From Micromonospora andamanensis (GTDB lineage: Bacteria; Actinomycetota; Actinomycetes; Mycobacteriales; Micromonosporaceae), in NCBI RefSeq assembly GCF_016863495.1, contig NZ_BOOZ01000039.1, forward strand, positions 18,499 to 82,498: a DNA stretch of 64,000 nucleotides, read 5' to 3'. The position numbers were made by a program, and so were the translations under genes. Under the pieces are notes generated by a model that searched no databases, was not told the origin of the DNA, and saw nothing but the letters and a program-made list of their open reading frames with translations. This document shows positions 8,329 to 15,729 of the stretch, piece after piece; position 1 is the first letter of the stretch; each line of letters opens with the position of its first letter.

Positions 8329-8632
8329 AGCACTCCAGATTCTCCACCATCAGTGCGTCGAATGCGCATCGTGCCAGGGGCGACAGCGTTGGATCACCGT
8401 ACCCGCCGCATGGTGAGGCCGGCCACCGCGCTTTATCACCGGCCGATGGTGATGGTCCCGGCGGTGCTGAGGTCGGTGTCTCACACTGTTGCCTGAGCTG
8501 CAACAACGCGGCGGCCGGTTACCTCGGCTCCCGGTCACGGTCGGGTTGCCGACAAAGCTGATCCCATAACGATTCGATGCCGTCGATATTCGTGAGTCCG
8601 CACCGCATCCGCCGAATGGTCTGACCCTAACG
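8329..8632. other. 304-base divergent gap upstream of the EACC1-like gene
   Basis: This should contain the promoter of the three-gene caspase operon on the minus strand. I recognise no gene, no long dyad and no clear promoter hexamers. Confidence 0.35.
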
Positions 8633-8851
8633 ATGCTCGTGCCGACGATGTTCATCGCATGGACTGGGGCCTACAGCGAACCAGCCGGCACGTTCGCGAG
8701 CGAGTCCGTGGTGACGAGTGTCGGTACCACGGCGCTCGCGAAGGTCCGGGAGGACGTCGCCCGGGCCGTGCAGTCCGCCCTCGACGTGGACATCGTCGTG
8801 CAGCACGTCGGCTACCGGGCGGCACTGGAAGTGGCGGATCAGGCGGACTGA
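8633..8851 (+). CDS. Small hypothetical protein
   Basis: This 72-codon frame has almost only G or C at third codon positions, as a real gene here would. It encodes an acidic-amphipathic protein (LAKVREDVARAVQSALDVDIVV). I recognise no family. A second ATG at 8648 is possible, and the ribosome binding site is weak for both. It ends nine bases before the convergent HxlR gene. Confidence 0.4.
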   Translation: MLVPTMFIAWTGAYSEPAGTFASESVVTSVGTTALAKVREDVARAVQSALDVDIVVQHVGYRAALEVADQAD

Positions 8852-8859
8852 CTCCAGCG

Positions 8860-9309
8860 TCATCGTGTCCTGGGCGGCTGCTCCGCCAACTCGACGTCGG
8901 CGTGCTGCGCTGAGGCTTCGCGGAGCAGCGCGTCACCGGTCCGGTGAAGCTCGATCAGTAACGGTCTGAGGGTCTGACCGGCGGCGGTGAGCCGGTAGGC
9001 GGTGCGAGACGGAAAGCCCTTCTGGCGGCGGCACTCGATCAGATCGTCAATTGCCAGCCTGGCCAGTCTCTCGCTCAGGACCTTCGCGCTCAGCGCGGGC
9101 AACGCGGCCCGCAACTGGCCGAACGATCGGGGTCCATGCATCAGTTCCCGCAGGAGGAGCGTCGTCCATCGACCGCCGACAGCGGCGAGCGCAACCTCCA
9201 CGGGGCAGGTTGACGTGGGATGTCGCTTCGTCGCCGCGCCGGGCCAAGCTGTCACCGGCGCGGCGAGGGTGGCTGCCAACCAACGGTTCCTCGACCTCGG
9301 CCTGCCCAT
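8860..9309 (-). CDS. HxlR-family transcriptional regulator
   Basis: The conserved part starts at TCPVEVALAAVGGRWTTLLL, with the cysteine-proline start of HxlR winged-helix proteins, and runs through LREL, GPRSFGQLR and LSERLARL to LTAAGQTLRPLL. About 35 residues precede it, against ten to twenty in most relatives. They are read antisense through a degraded SnoaL-like gene (9224-9496), so the N-terminus looks newly formed by recombination. The ATG at 9309 has GGGGA nine bases upstream; a GTG at 9255 is an alternative. The target is unknown, and no divergent intact oxidoreductase remains. Confidence 0.72.
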   Translation of the reverse strand: MGRPRSRNRWLAATLAAPVTAWPGAATKRHPTSTCPVEVALAAVGGRWTTLLLRELMHGPRSFGQLRAALPALSAKVLSERLARLAIDDLIECRRQKGFPSRTAYRLTAAGQTLRPLLIELHRTGDALLREASAQHADVELAEQPPRTR

Positions 9310-9496
9310 CGACATTCGTCCCCGGCACGTCTACCTGGCCGACGACATCGCCCTGTTGATCGTCGACTGGACGATCGACGGCCAGGGTGCCGACGGGCAG
9401 CAGGTGCATCTGGCAGGCACCGCTACCGACGTGGCGCGCCGCGGACCCGACGGCTACTGGCGGTACGTCATCGACAATCCGTTCGGCACCGAGAGG
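9224..9496 (+). pseudogene. SnoaL-like/DUF4440 (NTF2-fold) gene fragment
   Basis: In the frame through 9230 the sequence reads VAAPGQAVTGAARVAANQRF, then ADDIALLIVDWTIDG, HLAGTATDVARRGPDG and WRYVIDNPFGT. These are the central and C-terminal parts of the SgcJ/EcaC-type NTF2-fold family. The N-terminal third is missing and the frame continues past the normal end into unrelated residues. It lies antisense to the 5' part of the HxlR gene. Confidence 0.65.
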
Positions 9497-9564
9497 TTGT
9501 ATGCCCGAACGCTCGGTCGTTGCCGAAGGCAGTGCGCCGTTTCGGACGCCAGCATTCAAACAGG

Positions 9565-10572
9565 TCACTGCATGGCGGTGGCTGGTGGGTGGTCGAACGA
9601 GACCGGGCAGCGGAAGATGTACAGGGCGTAGCCACGGCCGATGCAGACATCGGTGGGGTTGGACGGAGCCTGCGCCGGTTCCTCCAGCGGGCGCCAACTG
9701 CCGCCCGACCCGTGCCACTCGCTGGAGTCGGCGGTGAACAACAGCGTCATCGCGGTGCCACACTCCGGGCAGTCCACCGGATGCGGGTCGGTCAGCGACC
9801 AGTTCGCGAAGCCGCCCACCTTCCAGCCCGGCGCAAGTGACAGGTCGAACTGATAGTTGACCCCGTCCTCGTCGTCGCATTCCCCCTCGGACTCCTCCTC
9901 CCAGGCAGTGATCTGGGCGTCGAGTTCCTCGGGAAGCAGTCCGCCGTACTGGTACTCGCGAATCTGCTCCGGGTACACGACGCAGGGGGTCGGCAGATAG
10001 GAGTCGTTGACGACGGGTGGTTCGCCAGCCGCGACCACGGGCCGGCTGACGTCGGCGCTGCGCCGCCAGTACAGCCGTACCCGCGGGTTGTAGCCCTCCT
10101 CGGGGTGGTCCAGCGGGCACCACAGCACCTGCAGCAGGTCGGTGCCGTCCGGGCCGGCGAAGTCGGGAACGTCCCGGCGGTACAGCTGCGCCACCGCAAC
10201 CAGCGGGATCGGCTGGTTCACCAGGCTGTGCGGCTCGGAGAAGTCGAGGTCCGGCACCTGTGCCCGTTCCTCGTCGGTCAGGTCGTAGCGGGTGCCCGCC
10301 GCGTCGGCACGGGCCTGCGCCGCCGCGTAGATCTCCCGGCTGCGGCGGACCGTCGACGGCGTCTGGAGCCGGAAAATGTAGTGGGCATCCCCATCGGTGC
10401 ACACCGGCCACGCCTCGTCGGCCGGCCAGAGCAGCGGGCCACCGACCGAACTGTCGGCGGTCGTCGGCGTACCCGGCCGGGGATGCAGCCGCGTGGCCGT
10501 CGCCGCGTGCTCCCGCAACGCGGGGAAGAGCTCCGTGATGTCCAGCGGCCGCGGCGGCGTGGTACGGGTCAT
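9565..10572 (-). CDS. DUF1963/YwqG-like protein
   Basis: The 335-residue protein resembles the DUF1963 (YwqG) class: VGGPLLWPADEAWPVC near the N-terminus, PLVAVAQLYRRDVPDF and LLQVLWCPLDHP in the middle, and late CPECGTAMTLLFTADSSEW and GYALYIFRCP motifs. The paired CPEC and FRCP cysteines could bind a metal. The function of the family is unknown. The ATG at 10572 is chosen over upstream in-frame starts because the homologous region begins there. It is divergent from the AraC-type regulator at 10689. Confidence 0.72.
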   Translation of the reverse strand: MTRTTPPRPLDITELFPALREHAATATRLHPRPGTPTTADSSVGGPLLWPADEAWPVCTDGDAHYIFRLQTPSTVRRSREIYAAAQARADAAGTRYDLTDEERAQVPDLDFSEPHSLVNQPIPLVAVAQLYRRDVPDFAGPDGTDLLQVLWCPLDHPEEGYNPRVRLYWRRSADVSRPVVAAGEPPVVNDSYLPTPCVVYPEQIREYQYGGLLPEELDAQITAWEEESEGECDDEDGVNYQFDLSLAPGWKVGGFANWSLTDPHPVDCPECGTAMTLLFTADSSEWHGSGGSWRPLEEPAQAPSNPTDVCIGRGYALYIFRCPVSFDHPPATAMQ

Positions 10573-10688
10573 GGCCGACGATCCTAACGATCGGATACGA
10601 CCGTTCATGTGGTCCGCCGAGCCCGCGACACGCTGCTGGGGGCGAGGTCCTCGTGCGTTTGTCGTGCCCGGGTGGGAGGGTTGCTGGC

Positions 10689-11354
10689 GTGTACGAGGAA
10701 CTGTCGTCACCACTGCCGTACGTCGTGGCGTGGCAGAGCGTCACGCCGCCGGGTGCCGGGCCGAAGCGCATCGTGCCGGACGGCTGTCTCGACATCATCT
10801 GGCGGGATGGCACGGTCTTCGTCGCTGGGCCGGACACGACCGCCCAGGTCGAGCCTGCTGTGCCGGGCAGCCGGTACGCCGCGCTGCGGTTCGGTGCGGG
10901 CACCGGGCCCGGTGTGTTGGGGGTGCCCGCCGACGAGTTTGTCGATCGGCGTGTGCCACTGGACGCGGTGTGGCCACCGGCCGACGTGCGGGCCATCGCC
11001 GAGGCCGACGATCCTGTCGCCGCGCTGACCTTCGCCGCGAACCGACGCTGGCAAGGGGCCGACCGGGTGATGGTTGCGCTGGCCGGTGCCGCCCAGGCCG
11101 GATCGTCCGTCGGGTCGGTCGCCGAGCGGTGCGGTCTGAGCTCCCGACAGTTGCAGCGGCGCTGCACCACCGCGTTCGGTTACGGGCCGAAGACGCTGCA
11201 GCGGATCCTGCGGTTGCAGCGGGCCCTTGGGTTGGCCCGGTCCGGACGGTCGTTCGCGTCGGTGGCGGCCGATGCGGGCTACGCCGACCAGTCCCACCTG
11301 GCACGTGACGTGCGGGCGATGACCGGAGTGCCGCTGAGCGCGCTACTGCGGTGA
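10689..11354 (+). CDS. AraC-family transcriptional regulator
   Basis: This 221-residue protein has an N-terminal DUF6597-like sensor region (IVPDGCLDIIWRDGTVFVAGPDT, about 30-52) and a C-terminal double HTH of AraC type (about 140-221: VAERCGLSSRQLQRRCTTAFGYGPKTLQRILRLQRAL, split by VAADAGYADQSHLARDVRAMTG). The GTG at 10689 has GGGAGGG upstream and matches the family start. It overlaps the 3' end of the VOC gene by 12 bases, tail to tail. It may control the divergent DUF1963 gene; the ligand is unknown. Confidence 0.88.
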   Translation: MYEELSSPLPYVVAWQSVTPPGAGPKRIVPDGCLDIIWRDGTVFVAGPDTTAQVEPAVPGSRYAALRFGAGTGPGVLGVPADEFVDRRVPLDAVWPPADVRAIAEADDPVAALTFAANRRWQGADRVMVALAGAAQAGSSVGSVAERCGLSSRQLQRRCTTAFGYGPKTLQRILRLQRALGLARSGRSFASVAADAGYADQSHLARDVRAMTGVPLSALLR

Positions 11355-11738
11355 CTGCGCCCAGGCGAAGAGGTCCACGACGTTGCCGTCCGGATCGCGT
11401 ACCTGTGCGTAACGCTGCCCCCATGGTGCGTCCCAGGGCGCGTTCACCGAAGAGTGTCCGGCGGCCACCAGCTCGGCATGGCATCGGTCCACCTCTACTG
11501 CATCGGAGCAGAGGAAGGCCCAGCCGCCGGAGGGCGGCCCCGGCTGGTAGTCCGGATCGAAGGACCGCAACGAGGCGTGTGTGTCCCACATGAGGCGGAT
11601 ACCGCCCGCGACAGTCGTCTCGACGTGCGGCTCCTGCTCGGCGCCGGCGGGGAACTCCAGGCCCAGCCGTCGATAGAAGGAGAGGGACGCTGCCATGTCG
11701 GCCACCGCAAGGCCGATCGCGTTGAAGGTGGGTGCCAT
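11343..11738 (-). CDS. VOC-family (glyoxalase/bleomycin-resistance fold) protein
   Basis: The 131-residue protein shows a VOC pattern: FNAIGLAVADMAASLSFYRRLGLEFP at the start and YAQVRDPDGNVVDLFAW at the end. Possible metal ligands include Glu residues in EPHVETTV and the late DPDGN region. Such proteins are often dioxygenases, isomerases or antibiotic-binding proteins; nothing here decides which. The ATG at 11738 is preferred over upstream in-frame starts, since the domain begins immediately after it. Confidence 0.82.
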   Translation of the reverse strand: MAPTFNAIGLAVADMAASLSFYRRLGLEFPAGAEQEPHVETTVAGGIRLMWDTHASLRSFDPDYQPGPPSGGWAFLCSDAVEVDRCHAELVAAGHSSVNAPWDAPWGQRYAQVRDPDGNVVDLFAWAQSPQ

Positions 11739-11854
11739 GACTCCGACCATACGAGCGTGCGACCGAGGACGTCTTGAACGAATCGGACACCGGCCAGCCG
11801 CCCGGGAGGTTGTGCCACCGGCGGTCGGGCGGTGATCCATTCCGGGATCAGGCG

Positions 11855-12211
11855 TCAGGAGACGGACGGTGGCCAGCGGTGGGAGCGCCATTCGTGCCAT
11901 GTCGTGAATCCGTGCGGTGGCTCATCGACGGGTTCGCTGCCGTCGACTTCGCCTGGCGTGGGGATGTCGATGGTGGCAGCCCATTCGGCGAGTTCGTCGT
12001 CGGACATGGGCCACGTGGTGTGTGGTGCGTCGGCTTGGCGCCTGTCGCGTCGGCTGCGTTGCTCGGCTGCGGTGAGTGCGAAGTAGCGCAGTTGCACCGT
12101 CGCGTCGAGGTCTGCTGCTGCCTGCCGCAGGGCGGAGCGCTCGTCCCGGCTCCAGAGACCGAAGTCGATCACCACGTTGGTGCCGAGTTCGAGGGCGCGT
12201 AGCCCGATCTT
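11855..12211 (-). pseudogene. AAA-type (P-loop kinase-like) gene fragment, N-terminus missing
   Basis: The readable part (ALELGTNVVIDFGLWSRDERSA through FTTWHEWRSHRWPPSV) corresponds to the C-terminal half of a common actinobacterial AAA_33 zeta-toxin-like/kinase protein. The first roughly 70 residues, with the Walker A loop and first substrate motif, are absent. The frame stays open to 12319, but that sequence (SHPPAGASEKSLPG) is unlike the family. It is probably inactive. Confidence 0.6.
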
Positions 12212-12368
12212 CCCGGTGCACATGCCGTTGTCGTCGCGGCGGCGGGGTTTATCCTGGGTGGCGGCGGGTCCGGGAAGTGACTTCTCCGAAGCGCCGGCTG
12301 GGGGATGAGAGCCGGTCACGCTGGAGCCAGTTGCGTTCCCCGTTGTCCTCCCGGGCCCGCCGCCGTGA

Positions 12369-12989
12369 TCAATCGACAGGACCGCGGTGGCGCGCGGAGG
12401 CGAAACCGAGCCAGGTGTGCCGGTTGTTGGCCCAGCACCACCCGATCTTCGGCGCTCGGCGTCGGGCGGTGCCGTCGCGTCCGGTTCCGCCGCTGATCCA
12501 GATGGCAGGGGTTCGGGCGTCGAGGGTTTTGCCCTTGGGTTTGCGGGAGCCGATGGTCATGAAGCAGTGATTGGGTTCGAGGATCTTCGGTTCCTGGAGC
12601 AGCCAGCTGATCCCCTCGTGCACGGTGAGCGGTGTTCGTCCGCGTTCGAGGATGGCAGGTAGCGCCTCGTCGGGACTCCAGTTGCGCATGTCGTCGCCGC
12701 GGTCGGGTTCGCGGACGAGATAGAGCGGGCGGTCGGGCAGGGCGACGCCGTCAATGGGTACGAACTGCTCGAGGTCGACCATGTCGTCGACGACGAAGCC
12801 GGGTTTGTCGTGACGGCGCAGCAGCGGTGCCAGTTGACGCGCGGTGGCCAGCTCGGGGTGCACGGCCAGCACGCTCTGCGGCTCGTCTGGCAGCGCGGCG
12901 ACGCAGGCGGCGAGTTCTGTCGGACTGCTGCCTGTGACGTCGGCGAGTCCGGCGTCGAGCAGGCGCTGCAGTTGGTCGGTCAAGCTCAT
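12369..12989 (-). CDS. DUF5701-family protein
   Basis: The 206-residue protein carries LYLVREPDRGDDMRNWSPDEALP and GRTPLTVHEGISWLLQEP, then NHCFMTIGSRKP and WCWANNRHTWLGFASARHR near the C-terminus, as in actinobacterial DUF5701 proteins of unknown function. The start ATG at 12989 follows AGGAGAGCAG. No catalytic motif is evident. It is about 100 bases downstream of the DrrB-like permease on the same strand but has no obvious link to it. Confidence 0.72.
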   Translation of the reverse strand: MSLTDQLQRLLDAGLADVTGSSPTELAACVAALPDEPQSVLAVHPELATARQLAPLLRRHDKPGFVVDDMVDLEQFVPIDGVALPDRPLYLVREPDRGDDMRNWSPDEALPAILERGRTPLTVHEGISWLLQEPKILEPNHCFMTIGSRKPKGKTLDARTPAIWISGGTGRDGTARRRAPKIGWCWANNRHTWLGFASARHRGPVD

Positions 12990-13092
12990 CTGCTCTCCTG
13001 GTGGGTAGTGGTACACGGACCATTCGGGGAAACCGCTCGAGCGGCGCGGACCGTGGTGCGTACGGGTGCCGCAGGTGGCGGTCCGGCCGGGT

Positions 13093-13872
13093 TCAGTGGC
13101 GCAGCCTGCGGTACGCGCGTGCCGACAGCGGCACGAAGACGGCGGTCAGCAGGAGCGGCCAGCCGACCGCCAGCCACACCGCCCCGTCGACAAGCGGCCC
13201 CTCGGTGACGCCTGTCGGGTTGCCGAACAGCTGACGGGCGGCGGACGCGGTCGCGGACAGCGGGTTCCAGGCCGCGAGGGCGCCGAGCCAGCCGGGCATC
13301 GTCTCGGCGGAGACGATCGCGGTGGACAGGAAGCCGATCGGCCAGACCAGCACCTGCACCGCCACCGTGGCACCCTCGCCGCGGAAGGTCAGCCCCAGGA
13401 AGATGCCGATCCACAGGACAGCGAACCGCAGTAGGAGCAGGAGCAGCACGGCAAGGGCCGCCGATGCCGGATCCCCCGAGATCCGCCAACCGATGAGCAG
13501 GCCACCGAGGATCAGGACCAGCAGTTCGACAGCCGAGTTGGCCATGTCGGCGCCGACGCGGCCCAGCGCCACCGACGCACTGCCGATCGGCATCGAGCGG
13601 AACCGGTCGGTGATGCCCTTGCGGGCGTCGTTGGCCATGGCGGTGGCGGTGGTCTCCACCCCGAACATCATGCTCAGTGCCAGCATGCCGGGCAGCAGGA
13701 AGGTGATGTAGTCGCCGCCGCCCGGGACGCTTATCGCGCCGCCGAACAGGAACCCGAAGACCAGCAGCAGCATGATCGAGAAGAGCAGGCCGAAGATGGG
13801 TGCCCACGGCTGGCGTACCCAGTGGGCCAGATCCCGCTGGGTGATGACCCAGCCGGCGCGCAGGGTGGTCAT
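13093..13872 (-). CDS. ABC-2 type transporter permease (DrrB-like)
   Basis: The 259-residue protein has about six hydrophobic segments (FGLLFSIMLLLVFGFLFGGA; GMLALSMMFGV; LLVLILGGLLIG; AALAVLLLLLLRFAVLW; LTFRGEGATVAVQVLVWPIGFLSTAIV; WPLLLTAVFVPLSARAYR) and the conserved MPGWLGALAAWNPLSATASAARQLF stretch of daunorubicin-resistance DrrB permeases. It overlaps the ATPase stop by four bases (ATGA), so the two are coupled. It probably exports a hydrophobic drug-like compound together with that ATPase. Confidence 0.9.
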   Translation of the reverse strand: MTTLRAGWVITQRDLAHWVRQPWAPIFGLLFSIMLLLVFGFLFGGAISVPGGGDYITFLLPGMLALSMMFGVETTATAMANDARKGITDRFRSMPIGSASVALGRVGADMANSAVELLVLILGGLLIGWRISGDPASAALAVLLLLLLRFAVLWIGIFLGLTFRGEGATVAVQVLVWPIGFLSTAIVSAETMPGWLGALAAWNPLSATASAARQLFGNPTGVTEGPLVDGAVWLAVGWPLLLTAVFVPLSARAYRRLRH

Positions 13873-14816
13873 CGCGCGACCTCCTTGTCGGTCAGGGTCA
13901 GGAACACCTCGTCGAGGGTGGGGCGGCGCAGCATCAGGTCCTCCGGGGTGACGCCGAGTTCGTCCAGGGCGCGGACGATCTCGGCGATCGCGACCACGCC
14001 GGTGCCGACTTCGAAGGTGATGGTGCGGGTGTCGGTGTCGATCGCGGGCGGTGCCCCGACGGCCACCGACATCCGCTGCGCGATGGACGCCAGGGGCTCG
14101 CGCAGCGGCACCGTGACACTCACCCGGTCCCCGCCGACCTGGCGTTTGAGGGCGTCCGGCGGGCCACTGGCGATGATCCTGCCGTGGTTCATGACGGAGA
14201 TCCGGTCAGCCAACTGGTCGGCCTCATCGAGGTACTGCGTGGTCAGCAGGACCGTGGTGCCGCGGCCGGAGATCTCGCGCACGGCGGTCCATACCTCGTT
14301 GCGGGCGCGGGGATCGAGGCCGGTGGTCGGTTCGTCGAGGAACAGCACCGCCGGGGTCAGGATCAGTCCGGCGGCGATGTCGAGCCGGCGGCGCATCCCG
14401 CCGCTGTAGGTCGAGACCGCCCGGTCGGCGGCGTCCGTCAGGTCGAAGGTGTCGAGCAACTGGTCGGCGCGCACCCGGGCGTCGGCGGAGTTCAGGCCGT
14501 AGAGTCGGCCGAACATCACCAGGTTCTGCCGGCCGCCGAGGATCTCGTCGACGGCGGCGTGCTGCCCGACCAGTCCGATGCGGCGTCGGACCTGGCGGGC
14601 CTGGGTGCGCACGTCGAACCCGGCGACGCTGGCGCTGCCGCCGTCCAGGTCGATAAGGGTGGCCAGCGCCATGACCGCTGTGGTCTTGCCGGCGCCGTTG
14701 GGACCGAGCAGCCCGTGGATGACACCCGCGGGCACGCTCAGGTCGAAGCCGTCCAGCGCGGGCACGTCGCCGTACCTCTTGCGTAGTCCGTCGGCCGTCA
14801 GGGTGTGGTTCGTCAA
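13869..14816 (-). CDS. ABC transporter ATP-binding protein (DrrA-like)
   Basis: The 315-residue ATPase has Walker A GPNGAGKTT (about 38-46), Q-loop GLVGQHAAVDE, ABC signature YSGGMRRRLD, Walker B AVLFLDEPTTGLDP and switch His in LLTTQYLDEADQ (Gln at the usual His position, as in DrrA-type drug exporters). The C-terminal 75 residues fit the DrrA extension (DUF4162). With the downstream permease it forms a two-component efflux pump. It is divergent from a TetR regulator gene and separated by only 76 bases. Confidence 0.93.
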   Translation of the reverse strand: MTNHTLTADGLRKRYGDVPALDGFDLSVPAGVIHGLLGPNGAGKTTAVMALATLIDLDGGSASVAGFDVRTQARQVRRRIGLVGQHAAVDEILGGRQNLVMFGRLYGLNSADARVRADQLLDTFDLTDAADRAVSTYSGGMRRRLDIAAGLILTPAVLFLDEPTTGLDPRARNEVWTAVREISGRGTTVLLTTQYLDEADQLADRISVMNHGRIIASGPPDALKRQVGGDRVSVTVPLREPLASIAQRMSVAVGAPPAIDTDTRTITFEVGTGVVAIAEIVRALDELGVTPEDLMLRRPTLDEVFLTLTDKEVAR

Positions 14817-14830
14817 CGCCGGCTCCTAAC

Positions 14831-14847
14831 TCCGTATGCCTTACGGA
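14831..14847. promoter_or_regulatory. Operator candidate between the ABC exporter and tetR
   Basis: The dyad TCCGTA-TGCCT-TACGGA is perfect over six-base arms. A second GTAC-rich motif (GTAC-ACC-GTAC) follows about 15 bases later. Both fall in the 76-base gap between divergent drrA-like and tetR-like genes, so they are the probable TetR binding sites for auto- and exporter repression. Confidence 0.5.
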
Positions 14848-14892
14848 AATGGTGCGTGGTACACCGTACACCTCACGGGGTAATCTCCGCAC

Positions 14893-15639
14893 ATGGAAAG
14901 TCAGGACATCGACCGCACGCTCGGGCTGCTGTGGCGGCGCACCCTCGGCACGCCGCAGGGCTCACGGGGACCGAAGCAGCGGGCCACCATCGACGAGGTG
15001 GTCCGGGCCGCGATCGCGGTGGCGGACGAGGAGGGCCTGCCGGCCTTCTCGATGCGCAAGGTCGCCGATCGGCTCGGGCTGAAGCTGATGTCCATCTACA
15101 CCTACGTCCCCGGCCGCTCCGAGCTGATCGGCCTGATGGTGGACGAGGTGGCGGGTGAGCAGAAACTCCCGCCGCACGAGGGCCCGTTGCGGCAGCGGAT
15201 GACCCGGGTCGCCGAGCAGTTGTGGGACGAGTTCCACAGGCATCCCTGGCTGCTTCAGGTGGAGAACAGCCGGCCGTGGATCGGTCCGAACGTCTCCGAC
15301 AGGTACGAGTGGCAGCTCGCGGCCATCGAAGGTGCCGGTTTCACCGATCTCCAGATGGACCAGGTGGTCACGCTGCTGAGCGGGTTCACCGCCGGGATGG
15401 CACGGGCATCGGTGGACGCACGGCGTACGGCGGAGCGGTCCGGCATCTCCGACGCCGAATGGTGGGAGATCAACGCGCCGGTTCTCGAGCGGGTGATGCC
15501 GGCCGACGCCTACCCGATCTCCGGCCGGGTCGGGCGGGTGGCCGGCGAGGAGTACAACGCGATCGACGATCCGGAGCGCACGTTCCGGTTCGGGCTCGAC
15601 CGTCTCCTGGACGGGCTGGAGCAGTTCGTCAACGGCTGA
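14893..15639 (+). CDS. TetR-family regulator with TetR_C_1-type sensor domain
   Basis: The 248-residue protein has an N-terminal HTH at about residues 28-75 (TIDEVVRAAIAVADEEGLPAFSMRKVADRLGLKLMSIYTYV) and a long C-terminal ligand domain with the tetracycline-repressor-like layout (PWLLQVENSRPWIGPN; LLSGFTAGMARASVDARR; FRFGLDRLLDGLEQFV). By position it is likely the repressor of the divergent drug exporter. The inducer is unknown. A strong convergent terminator follows at 15691. Confidence 0.92.
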   Translation: MESQDIDRTLGLLWRRTLGTPQGSRGPKQRATIDEVVRAAIAVADEEGLPAFSMRKVADRLGLKLMSIYTYVPGRSELIGLMVDEVAGEQKLPPHEGPLRQRMTRVAEQLWDEFHRHPWLLQVENSRPWIGPNVSDRYEWQLAAIEGAGFTDLQMDQVVTLLSGFTAGMARASVDARRTAERSGISDAEWWEINAPVLERVMPADAYPISGRVGRVAGEEYNAIDDPERTFRFGLDRLLDGLEQFVNG

Positions 15640-15690
15640 CGGGCCAGGTGCCGTCGATCCGGTTGGAGTGCGATCACCGCGCCTGGCCTG

Positions 15691-15722
15691 TCCTGGACGG
15701 GGGGCATGCCCCCCGTCCAGGA
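15691..15722. terminator. Bidirectional terminator, 32-base perfect palindrome
   Basis: The whole of 15691-15722 is self-complementary around GCATGC, giving a stem of up to 15 GC-rich pairs (arm CTGGACGGGGGGC). There is no U-tract, which is normal in actinobacteria. It sits between the convergent tetR and xylanase stops and would serve both. Confidence 0.85.
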
Positions 15723-15729
15723 GCTGTGT

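Noticed and set aside
9047..11170. 707-codon open frame on the minus strand
   Set aside because: Out of frame with the DUF1963-like and HxlR genes and antisense to the AraC gene; low-complexity composition.
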